Positions 49,691 through 59,108 of a stretch of 64,000 nucleotides of DNA are shown one piece after another. A model generated the notes under the pieces. The model saw only the letters and a program-made list of their open reading frames with translations. It searched no databases and had not been told where the DNA came from. Made by a program: the position numbers and the translations under genes. Source of the DNA: Bacillota bacterium (GTDB taxonomy: Bacteria > Bacillota > Clostridia > Christensenellales > SZUA-584); assembly GCA_023428025.1 (NCBI GenBank), contig JAEYZN010000032.1, positions 1-64,000 of the forward strand, written 5' to 3'. How positions within the stretch are numbered: position 1 is the first letter of the stretch; each line of letters opens with the position of its first letter.

Positions 49691-51040
49691 TTACACAACG
49701 CCCTGCTGGAGCATCGCGTCCGCCACCTTGTTGAAGCCCGCGATGTTCGCGCCGATCACATAGTTGCCCGGATGATCGTATTCCCTCGCCGCCGCGTCCG
49801 ATGACCGGAATATATTGATCATGATGTTCTTGAGCTTGGCATCCACCTCGTCGAACGTCCACATATAGCGCTGGCTGTTCTGGCTCATCTCCAGCGCCGA
49901 AGTGGCCACGCCGCCCGCGTTGGCCGCTTTGCCGGGTGCGAACAGCACGCCGTTCTGAAGGAAAATATCCGTCGCTTCGATGGTGGAGGGCATGTTCGCG
50001 CCCTCACCCACCGCGATGCATCCGTTTTTCACCAGCGTCTTCGCCGCAACGGCGTCTATCTCGTTTTGCGTGGCGCTGGGCAGCGCGATATCGCACCGGA
50101 CGTTCCAGATACCGCCGCAGCCTTCGGTGTATGTCGCGCCGGGGTGCTTTTTCACGTATTCGCTGATGCGCAGCCTGTCCACCTCTTTAATGCGCTTGAC
50201 GGTATCCAGGTCCACTCCATCCGGATCGTGGATATATCCGTTCGAATCGCTCATCGCGATGACCTTGCCGCCCAGCTGCGTGGCCTTTTCATGCGCGTAG
50301 ATCGCCACGTTGCCCGAGCCGGATACCACAACGTTCTTGCCGTTGAAGCTGCCCCGGTCGTTCGCGCGCAGCATCTCGTCCACGAAGTAGACCAAGCCGT
50401 AACCGGTGGCTTCCTTGCGCGCCAGGCTGCCGCCATAAGAGATGCCCTTGCCCGTCAGCACGCCCGAATACAATCCCGTCAGGCGCTTGTATTGGCCGTA
50501 TAGATAGCCGATTTCACGTCCGCCGACGCCGATGTCTCCCGCCGGCACGTCCACATCCGCACCAATATGCTTGAAAAGCTCCGTCATGAAGCTCTGGCAG
50601 AAGCGCATGATCTCGTTGTCCGACTTGCCCTTGGGGTCAAAGTCGCTGCCGCCCTTGCCGCCGCCGATCGCGAGGCCGGTCAGAGAGTTTTTGAGTATCT
50701 GCTCGAAGCCCAAAAACTTGATGATGCCGAGGTTGACCGAAGGATGGAAGCGCAGCCCGCCCTTATACGGCCCGATCGCGCTGCTGAACTGAACGCGGAA
50801 GCCGCGGTTCACCTGCACATGCCCCTTGTCGTCCACCCACGGCACGCGAAACAGCACCACGCGCTCCGGTTCCACAAAGCGTTCCAGCAGATTGGCTTCG
50901 ATGTACTCGGGATGGCGGTCCATCACCAGTTTCAACGAAGACAAAATCTCGGTTGCCGCCTGATGAAATTCAAGTTCGCCGGGGTTCTTTGCTGTAATTT
51001 TTTCCAACACAAAAGAGACATACTGAGAAGCTGACATCAT
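49691..51040 (-). CDS. gdhA: NADP-specific glutamate dehydrogenase
   Basis: Start at ATG 51040 (MMSASQYV), after AGGGG; an upstream TTG has no site. The 449-residue enzyme has YKGGLRFHPSVN, the catalytic Lys in LAIGGGKGGSDFDPKG, PAGDIGVGGREIG, and VVSGSGNVA for NADP. It interconverts glutamate and 2-oxoglutarate plus ammonium, mostly for ammonium assimilation. Size is typical of hexameric GDH. A separate terminator and promoter make it a single-gene unit. Confidence 0.95.
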   Translation of the reverse strand: MMSASQYVSFVLEKITAKNPGELEFHQAATEILSSLKLVMDRHPEYIEANLLERFVEPERVVLFRVPWVDDKGHVQVNRGFRVQFSSAIGPYKGGLRFHPSVNLGIIKFLGFEQILKNSLTGLAIGGGKGGSDFDPKGKSDNEIMRFCQSFMTELFKHIGADVDVPAGDIGVGGREIGYLYGQYKRLTGLYSGVLTGKGISYGGSLARKEATGYGLVYFVDEMLRANDRGSFNGKNVVVSGSGNVAIYAHEKATQLGGKVIAMSDSNGYIHDPDGVDLDTVKRIKEVDRLRISEYVKKHPGATYTEGCGGIWNVRCDIALPSATQNEIDAVAAKTLVKNGCIAVGEGANMPSTIEATDIFLQNGVLFAPGKAANAGGVATSALEMSQNSQRYMWTFDEVDAKLKNIMINIFRSSDAAAREYDHPGNYVIGANIAGFNKVADAMLQQGVV

Positions 51041-51103
51041 TGTCAAATCCCCTTTCAAAAATGTGATAAATAGATACAGAAGCTATTCGCCTTTGAACAA
51101 CTT

Positions 51104-51133
51104 AGTTTAGCATAAGTGGCTTTTGTGATGCAA
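51104..51133 (-). promoter_or_regulatory. Candidate promoter for gdhA
   Basis: On the minus strand TTGCAT (51133-51128), an 18-base spacer and TAAACT (51109-51104), about 64 bases before the ATG. Confidence 0.4.
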
Positions 51134-51220
51134 ATAATTATTTACATATTTTAATTCAGCGAATAATTTGAATACTCAATTGGCATAAATAGTGGAAAAC
51201 ATATACAGGAGGCAGATATC

Positions 51221-52072
51221 ATGGCCCAAAACAGCTTCCCTCCCCAGCACCAGCCGCCGCCGGGCCGGGAATTTCAGATGGACCCCAAACCTATATACGA
51301 CGATCCCGCCTATAAAGGCGGCGGGCGGTTGACCGGCAAGACGGCCGTGATCACCGGCGGAGACAGCGGCATCGGACGCGCGGTGGCCGTGGCGTTCGCA
51401 AAGGAAGGCGCGGACGTTCTGATCGCTTACCTGAAGGCGAACGCCGACGCGTCGGAGACAAAAGCGGCTGTGGAAGGTTACGGCAGGCGCTGCGAGACAG
51501 TACAGGCCGATCTGCGCAGCGAGCCGGAAGCGTCCCGCGTGATCGATGAAGCGATGAAGGCGTTCGGCCGTATCGACGTGCTCGTCAACAACATCGCTGT
51601 CCAGTATCCGCAAAACAGCATATCGGACATCAGCGCGGAGCAGTTGGACGAGACGTTTCGTACCAACGTGTTCTCGTATTTCTACATGACAAAAGCGGCG
51701 CTTCCCCATCTGAAAGCGGGTGGCGCCATCATCAACACCGCGTCCATCACAGCGTACAAAGGTTCGGAGGATCTGATCGACTACTCGTCCACCAAGGGCG
51801 CTATCGTGTCTCTGACGCGTTCCCTGTCCATGTCGCTGATCAAGAACGGCATCCGCGTCAATGCCGTCGCGCCCGGCCCGGTCTGGACGCCGCTGATCCC
51901 CTCCAGCTTTTCGCCCGAGAAGGTGTCCCAGTTCGGCAAGAACGTGCCCGCAGGGTACGCCGCGCAGCCGGTGCAACTCGCGCCCACGTATGTGTATCTG
52001 GCGTGCGAGGATTCCAGCTATGTGTCCGGCCAGGTGCTGCACGTTAACGGCGGCATGATCGTGGACTCGTGA
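51221..52072 (+). CDS. Short-chain dehydrogenase/reductase, general-stress type
   Basis: A 283-residue SDR with GREFQMDPKP at the N-terminus, the cofactor motif TGGDSGIG (45-52), NNIA, and the catalytic Tyr-x-x-x-Lys in DYSSTKGA. The N-terminal extension and sequence pattern match the YhdF/Gsp39-like group of Bacillota, which is linked to general stress. It oxidises or reduces a hydroxyl/carbonyl substrate with NAD(P); the substrate is unknown. AGGAGG precedes the start. Confidence 0.92.
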   Translation: MAQNSFPPQHQPPPGREFQMDPKPIYDDPAYKGGGRLTGKTAVITGGDSGIGRAVAVAFAKEGADVLIAYLKANADASETKAAVEGYGRRCETVQADLRSEPEASRVIDEAMKAFGRIDVLVNNIAVQYPQNSISDISAEQLDETFRTNVFSYFYMTKAALPHLKAGGAIINTASITAYKGSEDLIDYSSTKGAIVSLTRSLSMSLIKNGIRVNAVAPGPVWTPLIPSSFSPEKVSQFGKNVPAGYAAQPVQLAPTYVYLACEDSSYVSGQVLHVNGGMIVDS

Positions 52073-52120
52073 TCCTAAGTTATGAGGTCGGGTATTGTCC
52101 TCAAAGTATCAAAGCAAGCA

Positions 52121-52144
52121 AAAAGGCAGCCCCGTGCTGCCTTT
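52121..52144. terminator. Bidirectional terminator
   Basis: AAAGGCAGC and GCTGCCTTT arms with a CCCGT-type loop, between the convergent SDR and BioF/Kbl-like genes. Confidence 0.85.
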
Positions 52145-52163
52145 GAATTTATCCGTTTGCGGA

Positions 52164-53342
52164 CTAATATAGCTTGGCCCAGACACGCTTGAACGCCTCA
52201 ACGGCGGTGTCCATCTGCTCGTGCGTGTGCGTGGCGGTGTAGCTTGTCCGCAGCATGCACTGGCCTTCGCACACCGCGGGCGGGATGACCGGATTCACGT
52301 ATACCCCTTCTTCAAACAGCATCTTGGTGGCCATGAACGTCCGCTCCATTTCGTACGTGAACACCGGGATGATGGCCGTCTCGCCTTCGATGATCGGGAT
52401 GCCCGCTTCCTTCAGCTTGGCGCGCATGTAGTTGGATATATCGATCAGCGCCTTCTGGCGCTCCGGCTCTTCCTTCATGATGCGCAGCGCCTCCCGCGCC
52501 GCCGCCGCGTTGGCCGGCGGTATCGAGGCACTGAATATGAACGGACGCGAGCGGTGCTTGATATAGTCGATCACAGGCTCCGCGGCGGCGATGCAGCCGC
52601 CCAGCGAGGCAAGCGACTTGGAGAACGTGGTCATGATGATGTCCACTTCCTTCTCCAGCCCATAATACGACGCTGTGCCGCGCCCGTTCGCGCCGATCAT
52701 GCCCACGCCGTGCGCGTCGTCCACCATGATGCGCGCTTTGTATTTCTTCGCCAGCGCCACGATGGCGGGCAGGTTGGCGATATCGCCGCTCATGCTGAAC
52801 ACGCCGTCCGTGATGATCAGCTTGCCCGCGTCTTCGGGTAAACGCGCCAGCCGCTCTTCCAGGCTCGTCATGTCGTTGTGCTCATATTTCAGCACGTTCT
52901 TGACAAAAGCCAGCCGGCACGCGTCGATGATGCTCGCGTGGTTCTCCGCGTCGTTGATGATATAGTCATGCCGCCCCACCACCGATGAAATGGCGCCCAG
53001 GTTGGTCTGAAAACCGGTACTGAACGTTAACGCCGCATCCTTGCCGAAAAACTCGGCCAGCTCTGCCTCCAGCTGCTCGTGCAGCACCACCGTGCCGTTC
53101 AGAAAACGCGAGCCGGAACAGCCTGTCCCGTATTTCTCCATCGCCGCGATGGCCGCCTGCTTCGTTCTCTCGTCGTTCGTCAGCCCCATATAGTTGTTGG
53201 AACCGATCATGATGATGCGCCGACCGTCCATGATGACCTCTGTATCCTGCGCGGTGTGCAGCGCATGGAAATAAGGGTACAGCCCGGACGCGATGGCGTC
53301 CTTCGCGTCGGTAAAGTTATAGCATTTTTCGAATATATCCAC
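52164..53342 (-). CDS. Alpha-oxoamine synthase (BioF/Kbl-like PLP enzyme)
   Basis: Start placed at GTG 53342 (VDIFEKCYN), six bases after GGGAGA; the open frame runs to 53378. The 392-residue enzyme has NNYMGLTND, GTGCSGSRFLNGT, DDAHGVG and the PLP Lys in TFSKSLASLGG. The family joins an amino acid to an acyl-CoA with loss of CO2: 8-amino-7-oxononanoate, 2-amino-3-ketobutyrate or sphingolipid bases. No other biotin or threonine-degradation gene is adjacent, so the exact reaction is open. Confidence 0.9.
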   Translation of the reverse strand: MDIFEKCYNFTDAKDAIASGLYPYFHALHTAQDTEVIMDGRRIIMIGSNNYMGLTNDERTKQAAIAAMEKYGTGCSGSRFLNGTVVLHEQLEAELAEFFGKDAALTFSTGFQTNLGAISSVVGRHDYIINDAENHASIIDACRLAFVKNVLKYEHNDMTSLEERLARLPEDAGKLIITDGVFSMSGDIANLPAIVALAKKYKARIMVDDAHGVGMIGANGRGTASYYGLEKEVDIIMTTFSKSLASLGGCIAAAEPVIDYIKHRSRPFIFSASIPPANAAAAREALRIMKEEPERQKALIDISNYMRAKLKEAGIPIIEGETAIIPVFTYEMERTFMATKMLFEEGVYVNPVIPPAVCEGQCMLRTSYTATHTHEQMDTAVEAFKRVWAKLY

Positions 53343-53533
53343 GTGGCATCTCCCTACAATAATTTGTACTTCAAACAAGTATACAGTCAGTTTGAGCTTC
53401 TCACAAGCGATTTATGAAAAAATAACCGGAATTTCGGACAATTGGCCGACAACCTGTCTTCGTTATCACATTGTTTACATTTTATGTGTCGCGAGCGGTC
53501 GCAATCGCGGCAAAAACGTGATAAAATTCAAAC

Positions 53534-56500
53534 ATGAGTACTCATCATTCACGCAAGCGCAAGGCCCCGGGCCGCCAGATTGCAAAAAAACTGTTTCCCA
53601 TATTATTCGTTGCCGCCGCGGTCGTCGGCCTCATCATATTGTGGCCTCATGTCTCGTCGTCGCAGCAGGACGTAGTCCCTTCCGGAACGGCGGTTCAAAG
53701 CGGCGTCGTGATCAACGAGGTCATGACGAGCAACAAAGGCATATTCACAGATGATAAGGGCAACAGCAGCGACTGGGTCGAGCTGTATAACGAGACCGGC
53801 CAGGCTATTGATTTAAGCCAGTTCGGCCTGTCGGACGACGCGATGGACGGCGTCAAGTGGGCGTTTCCGCGCGTCACACTGCAGCCGCATGGCTACGTGG
53901 TCGTCTACCTCACGGGCGATTCCAAGTCGGATATTGAGAATGGCATACTGCACTGCTCGTTCAGGCTGAGCGCGCAGGGCGAAACGCTGATTCTCACGAA
54001 TTCTTCGGGACAAGCGGTGGACACCGTGGAAGTGCCCGCGCTGGATGCAAACGTGTCGTATGGGCGCGTGGACGGGCAATGGCAGACGCTTCCGGCCATC
54101 TCGCCCGGTTTTGAGAACAGTGATGCGGGCATCGCCGCCTATCAGGCCACCCGGACCGTCCAGGATTCGCCGCTGCGCATCAACGAGGTGATGGCGTCCA
54201 ACGCCATGACGATACGGAACCCGGCGGGCGATTTCAGCGACTGGGTGGAGATCACCAACATCAGCGGCGCAGACTATGATCTTTCCGGCGGCGGCCTGTC
54301 GAACGACCCCGCCGATCCGTTGAAGTGGGTCTTCCCCGCCGGCACCGTCATCAAGCCGGGTGAAACCCGATTGATATACTGCTCCGGCGTGTCGTCCACC
54401 GAAGGGGACGTGCTCGAAGCTGGCTTCAGGCTGTCGTCATACAGCGTCACGGTCACGCTGTCCGACGCTTCCGGCCGTTTGCTGGACAGCGTCACCTGCA
54501 GCGACATGGACAGCGACTGGTCCTACGCGCGCGGCGTGTCTTCCGGCGTGCCGACGGACGACTGGACGGCGACCAGCCAGCCCACGCCCGGATATGCCAA
54601 CACCGCCGAAGGCTTTGACGCGTTTATGCAGGCCAACCCGATGGAGACAGGCGATGTCGTCATCTCCGAGGTGCTGTGCTCCAATAACCAGACCAAATTC
54701 GGAGACGCTCAGCTCTCCAGCGACTATATCGAAATAGAAAACCGCGGCGCACAGGCCGTGAACCTCGCGGGCTACGGCCTCACCGACAGCGCGTCCAATC
54801 CGGCCAAATACCGTTTCCCGGACGTCACGGTGCAGCCCGGCGAGCGTGTGGTCGTGCTGGCTGCTGGTGCGGAGACGGCCGCGACCGATACGCAAAACCT
54901 GGTGGCGCCGTTCAAGCTAAGCCGTCTGGGCACAACGGTGGCGCTGTTTGACGCGAATGACGCGCTGCTCGACCGTTACTTCATCGGCGCTGTGCCGCAG
55001 AACATATCGGTGGGCCGTGCGGAGAACAGCACGGCAGTCGCGTATTTCGAGACGCCCACGCCCGGCACCGCCAACGGCGAAGGCAAGGCGGGCATCGCCG
55101 CCGCAGTGCAGTTCAGCGAAGCCCCGGGCAAATACGACGGCGCGGTGCAGTTGACGCTCACGGCTTCTGAGGGCTGCGACATCTACTACACCACCGACGG
55201 CGGCACGCCGTCCGAGAGTTCGCCGAAGTACACCGGCCCCATCACCGTCAGCCAGACGACGTCGGTACGCGCCCGTGCCCTCCGCTCCGACTATATCGCC
55301 AGCGCCACGGCCACCTCGACATATTTTATCGGTGCGGGCCACACGCTGCCGCTCATCTCCGTCACCACCGACAATGCCAACCTGTTTGACCCGACGACGG
55401 GCATCTACATGGAAGGCCCGAATGCCAGCCAGGTCCCGGGCGAATACAAGGTGGGCGCCAACTTCTACTCGGACACCGAGGTGTCCGCGTCGTTTGAAGT
55501 GTACGACGAAAGCGGCCAGAGAGTGTTCAGCCAGAATCTGGCGCTGCGCATGTCGGGCGGGCTGACCCTGGCCCTGAGGAACCAGAAATCCTTTGCGGTC
55601 ATCGCGCGTTCCCAATACGGCCCCAGCACCATGCAATACGCATTCTTTGATAACCGCCCGTTCACCGAGTACAAGTCTCTGGTGTTGCGGCAGGGCGGCC
55701 GCGACGACACCAAGCTCAAGGAGTACGTTGCGCTGCAACTGGTGGACGGCAAAATGAACGTGGTGACGCAGGCCAGCAAGCCCTATGTGCTGTACGTCAA
55801 CGGCCAGTACTTTGGCGTGTATTACATGATGGAAAAGCGCAACAAGTACATGGTGGCCGCGCATGAGGGCATCACGGACGGAACCCTGACGGACAGCATC
55901 AACCTCGTCAAGGGGTCGGGACGCACCTATGTCAACAACGGCACCAACTCGGGCTATGTCGAAATCCTTGACTACGTCGCGGCGCACGACATGTCGGCCA
56001 AGGAGAACTATGACTGGCTGGCGGCGCGGTTGGATACCGACAGCTTCATGGATTATATGATCAACGAGATCTATATCGGCAACAACGATCCGGGCAACAT
56101 GCAGTTCTACCAGATACCGCCTGACGGCAAATGGATACAGATATATCAGGATGTCGAAATCACGTTCCAGTCGTTTGATACCGTGGCGCTGCGGCGGGCG
56201 GAGGCGACCACCGGCTCCACCATGTTCAACGCGCTGCTGTCCTATAAGCCGTGGCGCGACGCGTTCATCGAGCGTTTCGCGTGGACGATGGAGAACATCT
56301 ACGCGCCCGACAAGGTGAACGCGCTGATCGATCAATCGGCGGACGCCATCCGCGGCGAGATCACGGCGGAACACGACAGGTGGGGCGACCTGGTGACGCA
56401 GGAGAAATGGGAACAGGCCGTACAGGGCATGCGGGATTTCGCGAATACGCGCGGTGCCGCCGTGGTGAATCATCTCACCAGCGGCTTCTCGCTGACGCAG

Positions 56501-56536
56501 GAGCAGATCGACATGCTGAACGCTGCGGTGAAATAA
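53534..56536 (+). CDS. Membrane-anchored CotH kinase-family protein with three lamin-tail domains
   Basis: A 1000-residue protein. One membrane helix (about 20-40) anchors it, then three lamin-tail-like domains (about 55-185, 210-345, 370-510; each begins VINEVM, RINEVM or VISEVL and contains DW or DYIE), a chitobiase/FN3-like C-terminal domain (about 520-600), and a CotH domain (about 605-960) with VLRQGGRDDT, YYMMEKRNKYM and WIQIYQDVEITF. CotH-fold proteins include atypical kinases that phosphorylate extracellular or spore proteins, but most are uncharacterised. The position of the acidic residues differs slightly from classic CotH, so kinase activity is not assured. The ribosome site is weak. 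Confidence 0.85.
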   Translation: MSTHHSRKRKAPGRQIAKKLFPILFVAAAVVGLIILWPHVSSSQQDVVPSGTAVQSGVVINEVMTSNKGIFTDDKGNSSDWVELYNETGQAIDLSQFGLSDDAMDGVKWAFPRVTLQPHGYVVVYLTGDSKSDIENGILHCSFRLSAQGETLILTNSSGQAVDTVEVPALDANVSYGRVDGQWQTLPAISPGFENSDAGIAAYQATRTVQDSPLRINEVMASNAMTIRNPAGDFSDWVEITNISGADYDLSGGGLSNDPADPLKWVFPAGTVIKPGETRLIYCSGVSSTEGDVLEAGFRLSSYSVTVTLSDASGRLLDSVTCSDMDSDWSYARGVSSGVPTDDWTATSQPTPGYANTAEGFDAFMQANPMETGDVVISEVLCSNNQTKFGDAQLSSDYIEIENRGAQAVNLAGYGLTDSASNPAKYRFPDVTVQPGERVVVLAAGAETAATDTQNLVAPFKLSRLGTTVALFDANDALLDRYFIGAVPQNISVGRAENSTAVAYFETPTPGTANGEGKAGIAAAVQFSEAPGKYDGAVQLTLTASEGCDIYYTTDGGTPSESSPKYTGPITVSQTTSVRARALRSDYIASATATSTYFIGAGHTLPLISVTTDNANLFDPTTGIYMEGPNASQVPGEYKVGANFYSDTEVSASFEVYDESGQRVFSQNLALRMSGGLTLALRNQKSFAVIARSQYGPSTMQYAFFDNRPFTEYKSLVLRQGGRDDTKLKEYVALQLVDGKMNVVTQASKPYVLYVNGQYFGVYYMMEKRNKYMVAAHEGITDGTLTDSINLVKGSGRTYVNNGTNSGYVEILDYVAAHDMSAKENYDWLAARLDTDSFMDYMINEIYIGNNDPGNMQFYQIPPDGKWIQIYQDVEITFQSFDTVALRRAEATTGSTMFNALLSYKPWRDAFIERFAWTMENIYAPDKVNALIDQSADAIRGEITAEHDRWGDLVTQEKWEQAVQGMRDFANTRGAAVVNHLTSGFSLTQEQIDMLNAAVK

Positions 56537-56588
56537 TCCCATCAATAGGCTAATTAAGCAAGCGTGAATTAGATACTTCTATGAACAG

Positions 56589-56614
56589 CAAAAGCCGGTT
56601 ATCGCCGGCTTTTG
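56589..56614. terminator. Bidirectional terminator
   Basis: AAAGCCGG and CCGGCTTTT arms with a 6-base loop, between the CotH gene (plus) and the zinc-ribbon gene (minus). Confidence 0.85.
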
Positions 56615-56650
56615 TTATAACTCAAGCTGTATTTTTAATGTCTATGGCTG

Positions 56651-57322
56651 CTATTTCAGCTTGTTGCCGCACTCGCCGCAAAACTTGATGCTCTGGTCGT
56701 TCTCCGCGCCGCAGCGGGAGCATATGTTGAGCGCCAGATTGGTGCCGCAGTTGGTGCAGAACTTGCTCTGGCCCGCGGGCTTGCCGCAGTTGGGGCAGAA
56801 CGTCGTCTTCTGCTCGATCTCGCCGTGGAATACCTGCGTCTCATCCGCTTTGTCCCAGATATCGCGCTTCATCTTGTCCGCACGCGCCGCGGCGATCTCA
56901 ACGTTCACGCGGGGCGCGCATTCGGCGCACAGGCCCACCTCATCGTTCCAGCACGAGTCGCACACCCACAGGTGGCACTTGTTGCAGCGGTGGAAATGCT
57001 GCTTGGCTTCGTTCTGGGCCGCCGCAAACGCCTTCTCATGCTCCTTGTGCCAGTCGGGCGACATGCCCTGGAACCGCTCGCCGATCACATGCTCTCCCGC
57101 ATAGGCCGCGTGGCTGAGCCCGCCGAGCCCGCCGCCGCCGAATAAGCTGGATGCCGCACCAATGCCGCGCGACAGCCCTTTGAGGAGATTGCCCTTCTTG
57201 TACGTCGCGGACTCGATGAACGAGGTGCGGAAGCCGTCGTGGCACACATCGCAATAGAAGGTGAACTGAAAACCCGCATCCGTACTGTTGTCTTCGTAGT
57301 TCCGTGTGAAAGCCTGAATCAT
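56651..57322 (-). CDS. Multi-zinc-ribbon protein
   Basis: A 223-residue protein after GGAGGG. Seven CxxC pairs are visible: CDVC near the N-terminus, then CNKC, CDSC, CAEC, and in the C-terminal third CPNC, CTNC, CSRC, CGEC, forming at least three zinc ribbons. A Gly-rich, partly hydrophobic segment lies at about 45-70. It is the last gene of a three-gene minus-strand cluster with the next two zinc-ribbon-related genes. Zinc ribbons may bind DNA or other proteins; no function can be assigned. Confidence 0.8.
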   Translation of the reverse strand: MIQAFTRNYEDNSTDAGFQFTFYCDVCHDGFRTSFIESATYKKGNLLKGLSRGIGAASSLFGGGGLGGLSHAAYAGEHVIGERFQGMSPDWHKEHEKAFAAAQNEAKQHFHRCNKCHLWVCDSCWNDEVGLCAECAPRVNVEIAAARADKMKRDIWDKADETQVFHGEIEQKTTFCPNCGKPAGQSKFCTNCGTNLALNICSRCGAENDQSIKFCGECGNKLK

Positions 57323-57339
57323 AACAATTGCCCTCCATG

Positions 57340-57672
57340 TTATTTCTTCTTGATTTTCTTACCGCAAGCGGTGCATTTGATGTTCTCAAAAAACTGCGGC
57401 GCCAGGCACAGCCGGTTTGAGCACGTGATCATCAGCGACGCGCTGCAGGCATCGCACTTGTCCCCCACAAACGTAGGCTTGCCGCAGAACGGGCACGGAA
57501 TGGTGAGCATGCGGCCGCACGACGTGCACCGCTGCCAGCCCCGCTTGATCTCCGCGCTGCAGGCCGGACACGCGTCGTAAAACGGGCTCATCCTTCCACA
57601 TATGGGGCAGAATTTGCTGTCGTAACCGATGAGATTGCCGCAGCCGATACACGCTTTATCGTACCCCGCCAT
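57340..57672 (-). CDS. Zinc-ribbon protein, five Cys pairs
   Basis: A 110-residue protein from ATG 57672, after GGAAGGG. It is almost all CxxC knuckles: CIGC, CPIC, CPAC, CTSC, CPFC, CDAC, and a final CTAC near the end, about three to four zinc ribbons. The upstream gene's stop is 10 bases before its start. A single frame from 58842 reads straight through it, but that continuity depends on a probable frameshift near 57784. Confidence 0.75.
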   Translation of the reverse strand: MAGYDKACIGCGNLIGYDSKFCPICGRMSPFYDACPACSAEIKRGWQRCTSCGRMLTIPCPFCGKPTFVGDKCDACSASLMITCSNRLCLAPQFFENIKCTACGKKIKKK

Positions 57673-57682
57673 AATCCCTTCC

Positions 57683-58842
57683 TCAGGCCATATACGATTC
57701 GATCGTCTTTTTCCACGCCTCGAAGCCGCTGTGGGCCGCCCGGCCGACAAACAGCGCACGCAGGCCTTCGCTGCGGTGGGAGCACCCCGGTAGTCTTCGT
57801 ACTTCTCGGCGGCAAGCGCCTCTTCCGGCAGGTATATGGGCTCGCGCCGGTAGTTGACGGCCAGCATGCTGTCGTTGAAGGACAGCACCCGCTGCCGCCA
57901 TTCGTCCCGCCGTGACCGTCCGTCCACGCTGATGCGGAACACATAGGTGGCCGCCGCGCTGTCTCCCAGGCTTTCCAGTATCATGATGTTCTTTTCAAAA
58001 ACGGGCGTCAGCGTGTGGATCGTCTCGCCCGTCAGCTCGCCCATCAGGCCGCGCTTCACGCCCACCGCCATGCTGTCGGACAACGCACTCAGATAGCTAT
58101 ATTCCTGGGCGATGTTCGACGCCGCAAGACGGCTGTGCAACGCTTCCGCAAACGCAGGCGACAGGGCCCGGATATCCTCCAGCGGCACGATCATGCCTTC
58201 CATCAGCAGATCCGCCAGCGCGTCGTCCGCAGGCACGATTTCAGACAGTTTGCCGCGTGTCTGCCCGCGCAGTTCGGATACGCGCTTTTTGTACTCGCGC
58301 AGGAACGCGTCCATCAGACGGCCCAGCTTCTGCATCGCGTAAACCCGCCCCAGCTTATCCGTCACTTCGAAGCGGTATGGCTGGATGTTGACGCCCGCCA
58401 CCATACAGAACGGGATGCGGACCAGCATGTGGGTTTCCGGCAGTATCACCAGCGCCGTCTCGCAGATGCGAAAGACAGCCTGTGCCGTCTCCCCTGCCGG
58501 GGAGATATACTGCCCGGGGGCTTCGAAGTGGGCCTCCTCCTTCATCAGCGACTGTTTGAACACCACCTCGTTGAACGCACGAATCAGCCTGCGCGCGAAG
58601 TCCTCATACAGATGACCGATCATCGACAGGATGATATCTTCTTCAACCGTGCTGACGGTGACGCGGTAATCCGCCGCACGAACGCCCAGCAGCGCCCCCA
58701 GCTTCAGCGTACGCGAAAACCCCGGCGCGCTGAAAACCAGTCGGTCGTCAAAAAGCTGGGCCGTCATCTTGTCACACATCGTCTGCGCCTGGCTGAAAGC
58801 CAACTGCGCTGTGATCAACGATTTGACTTCTGTTTCGTCCAA
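57683..58842 (-). pseudogene. Hypothetical gene of the zinc-ribbon cluster, frameshifted near its 3' end
   Basis: From TTG 58842 (AGGGATGA upstream) the frame encodes about 350 residues without a family I recognise: mixed alpha/beta, with SFNDSMLAVNYRREP near the end. At about 57784-57787 (a CCCC run, GGGG on the coding strand) the reading frame must shift by one base to continue as EGLRALFVGRAAHSGFEAW...TIESYMA and stop at 57683. Otherwise it passes into a low-complexity tail and fuses with the zinc-ribbon gene. The good ribosome site and stop just before 57672 support two separate genes. The start codon is uncertain. Confidence 0.6.
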
Positions 58843-58941
58843 ATGAATGTCATCCCTGAAAATTGTGATGACATATTATATCAATTGCGGGGATGTATTA
58901 TCAACGCACATAATGCCTAATAAAGTTTAGATATTGCTATA

Positions 58942-59108
58942 TTAGGGCCCGTTAACATAATCCGAAGCGGGTGGATTTCGGCGGATTTTTGTGTCAGGCA
59001 AGGCGCTCTTTCGCAGGCATAGTGGTGCTATACCAAGAAAAAGCAACGCTGCATGGCGCAAAAAGACGTGGGAAGACGCCCTTGAGCGTTTGTGTTAACA
59101 GGCCCTAA
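58942..59108. mobile_element. MITE with 16-base terminal inverted repeats, IS630/mariner-like
   Basis: The ends read TTAGGGCCCGTTAACA (58942-58957) and TGTTAACAGGCCCTAA (59093-59108), which are inverted repeats with one mismatch. The element is 167 bases, has no ORF, and is flanked by TA (inside the TTA/TAA ends), which fits TA target duplication as in IS630/Tc1-mariner MITEs. It sits in the stop codon of the amrS gene. I saw no other copy in the window. Confidence 0.8.
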
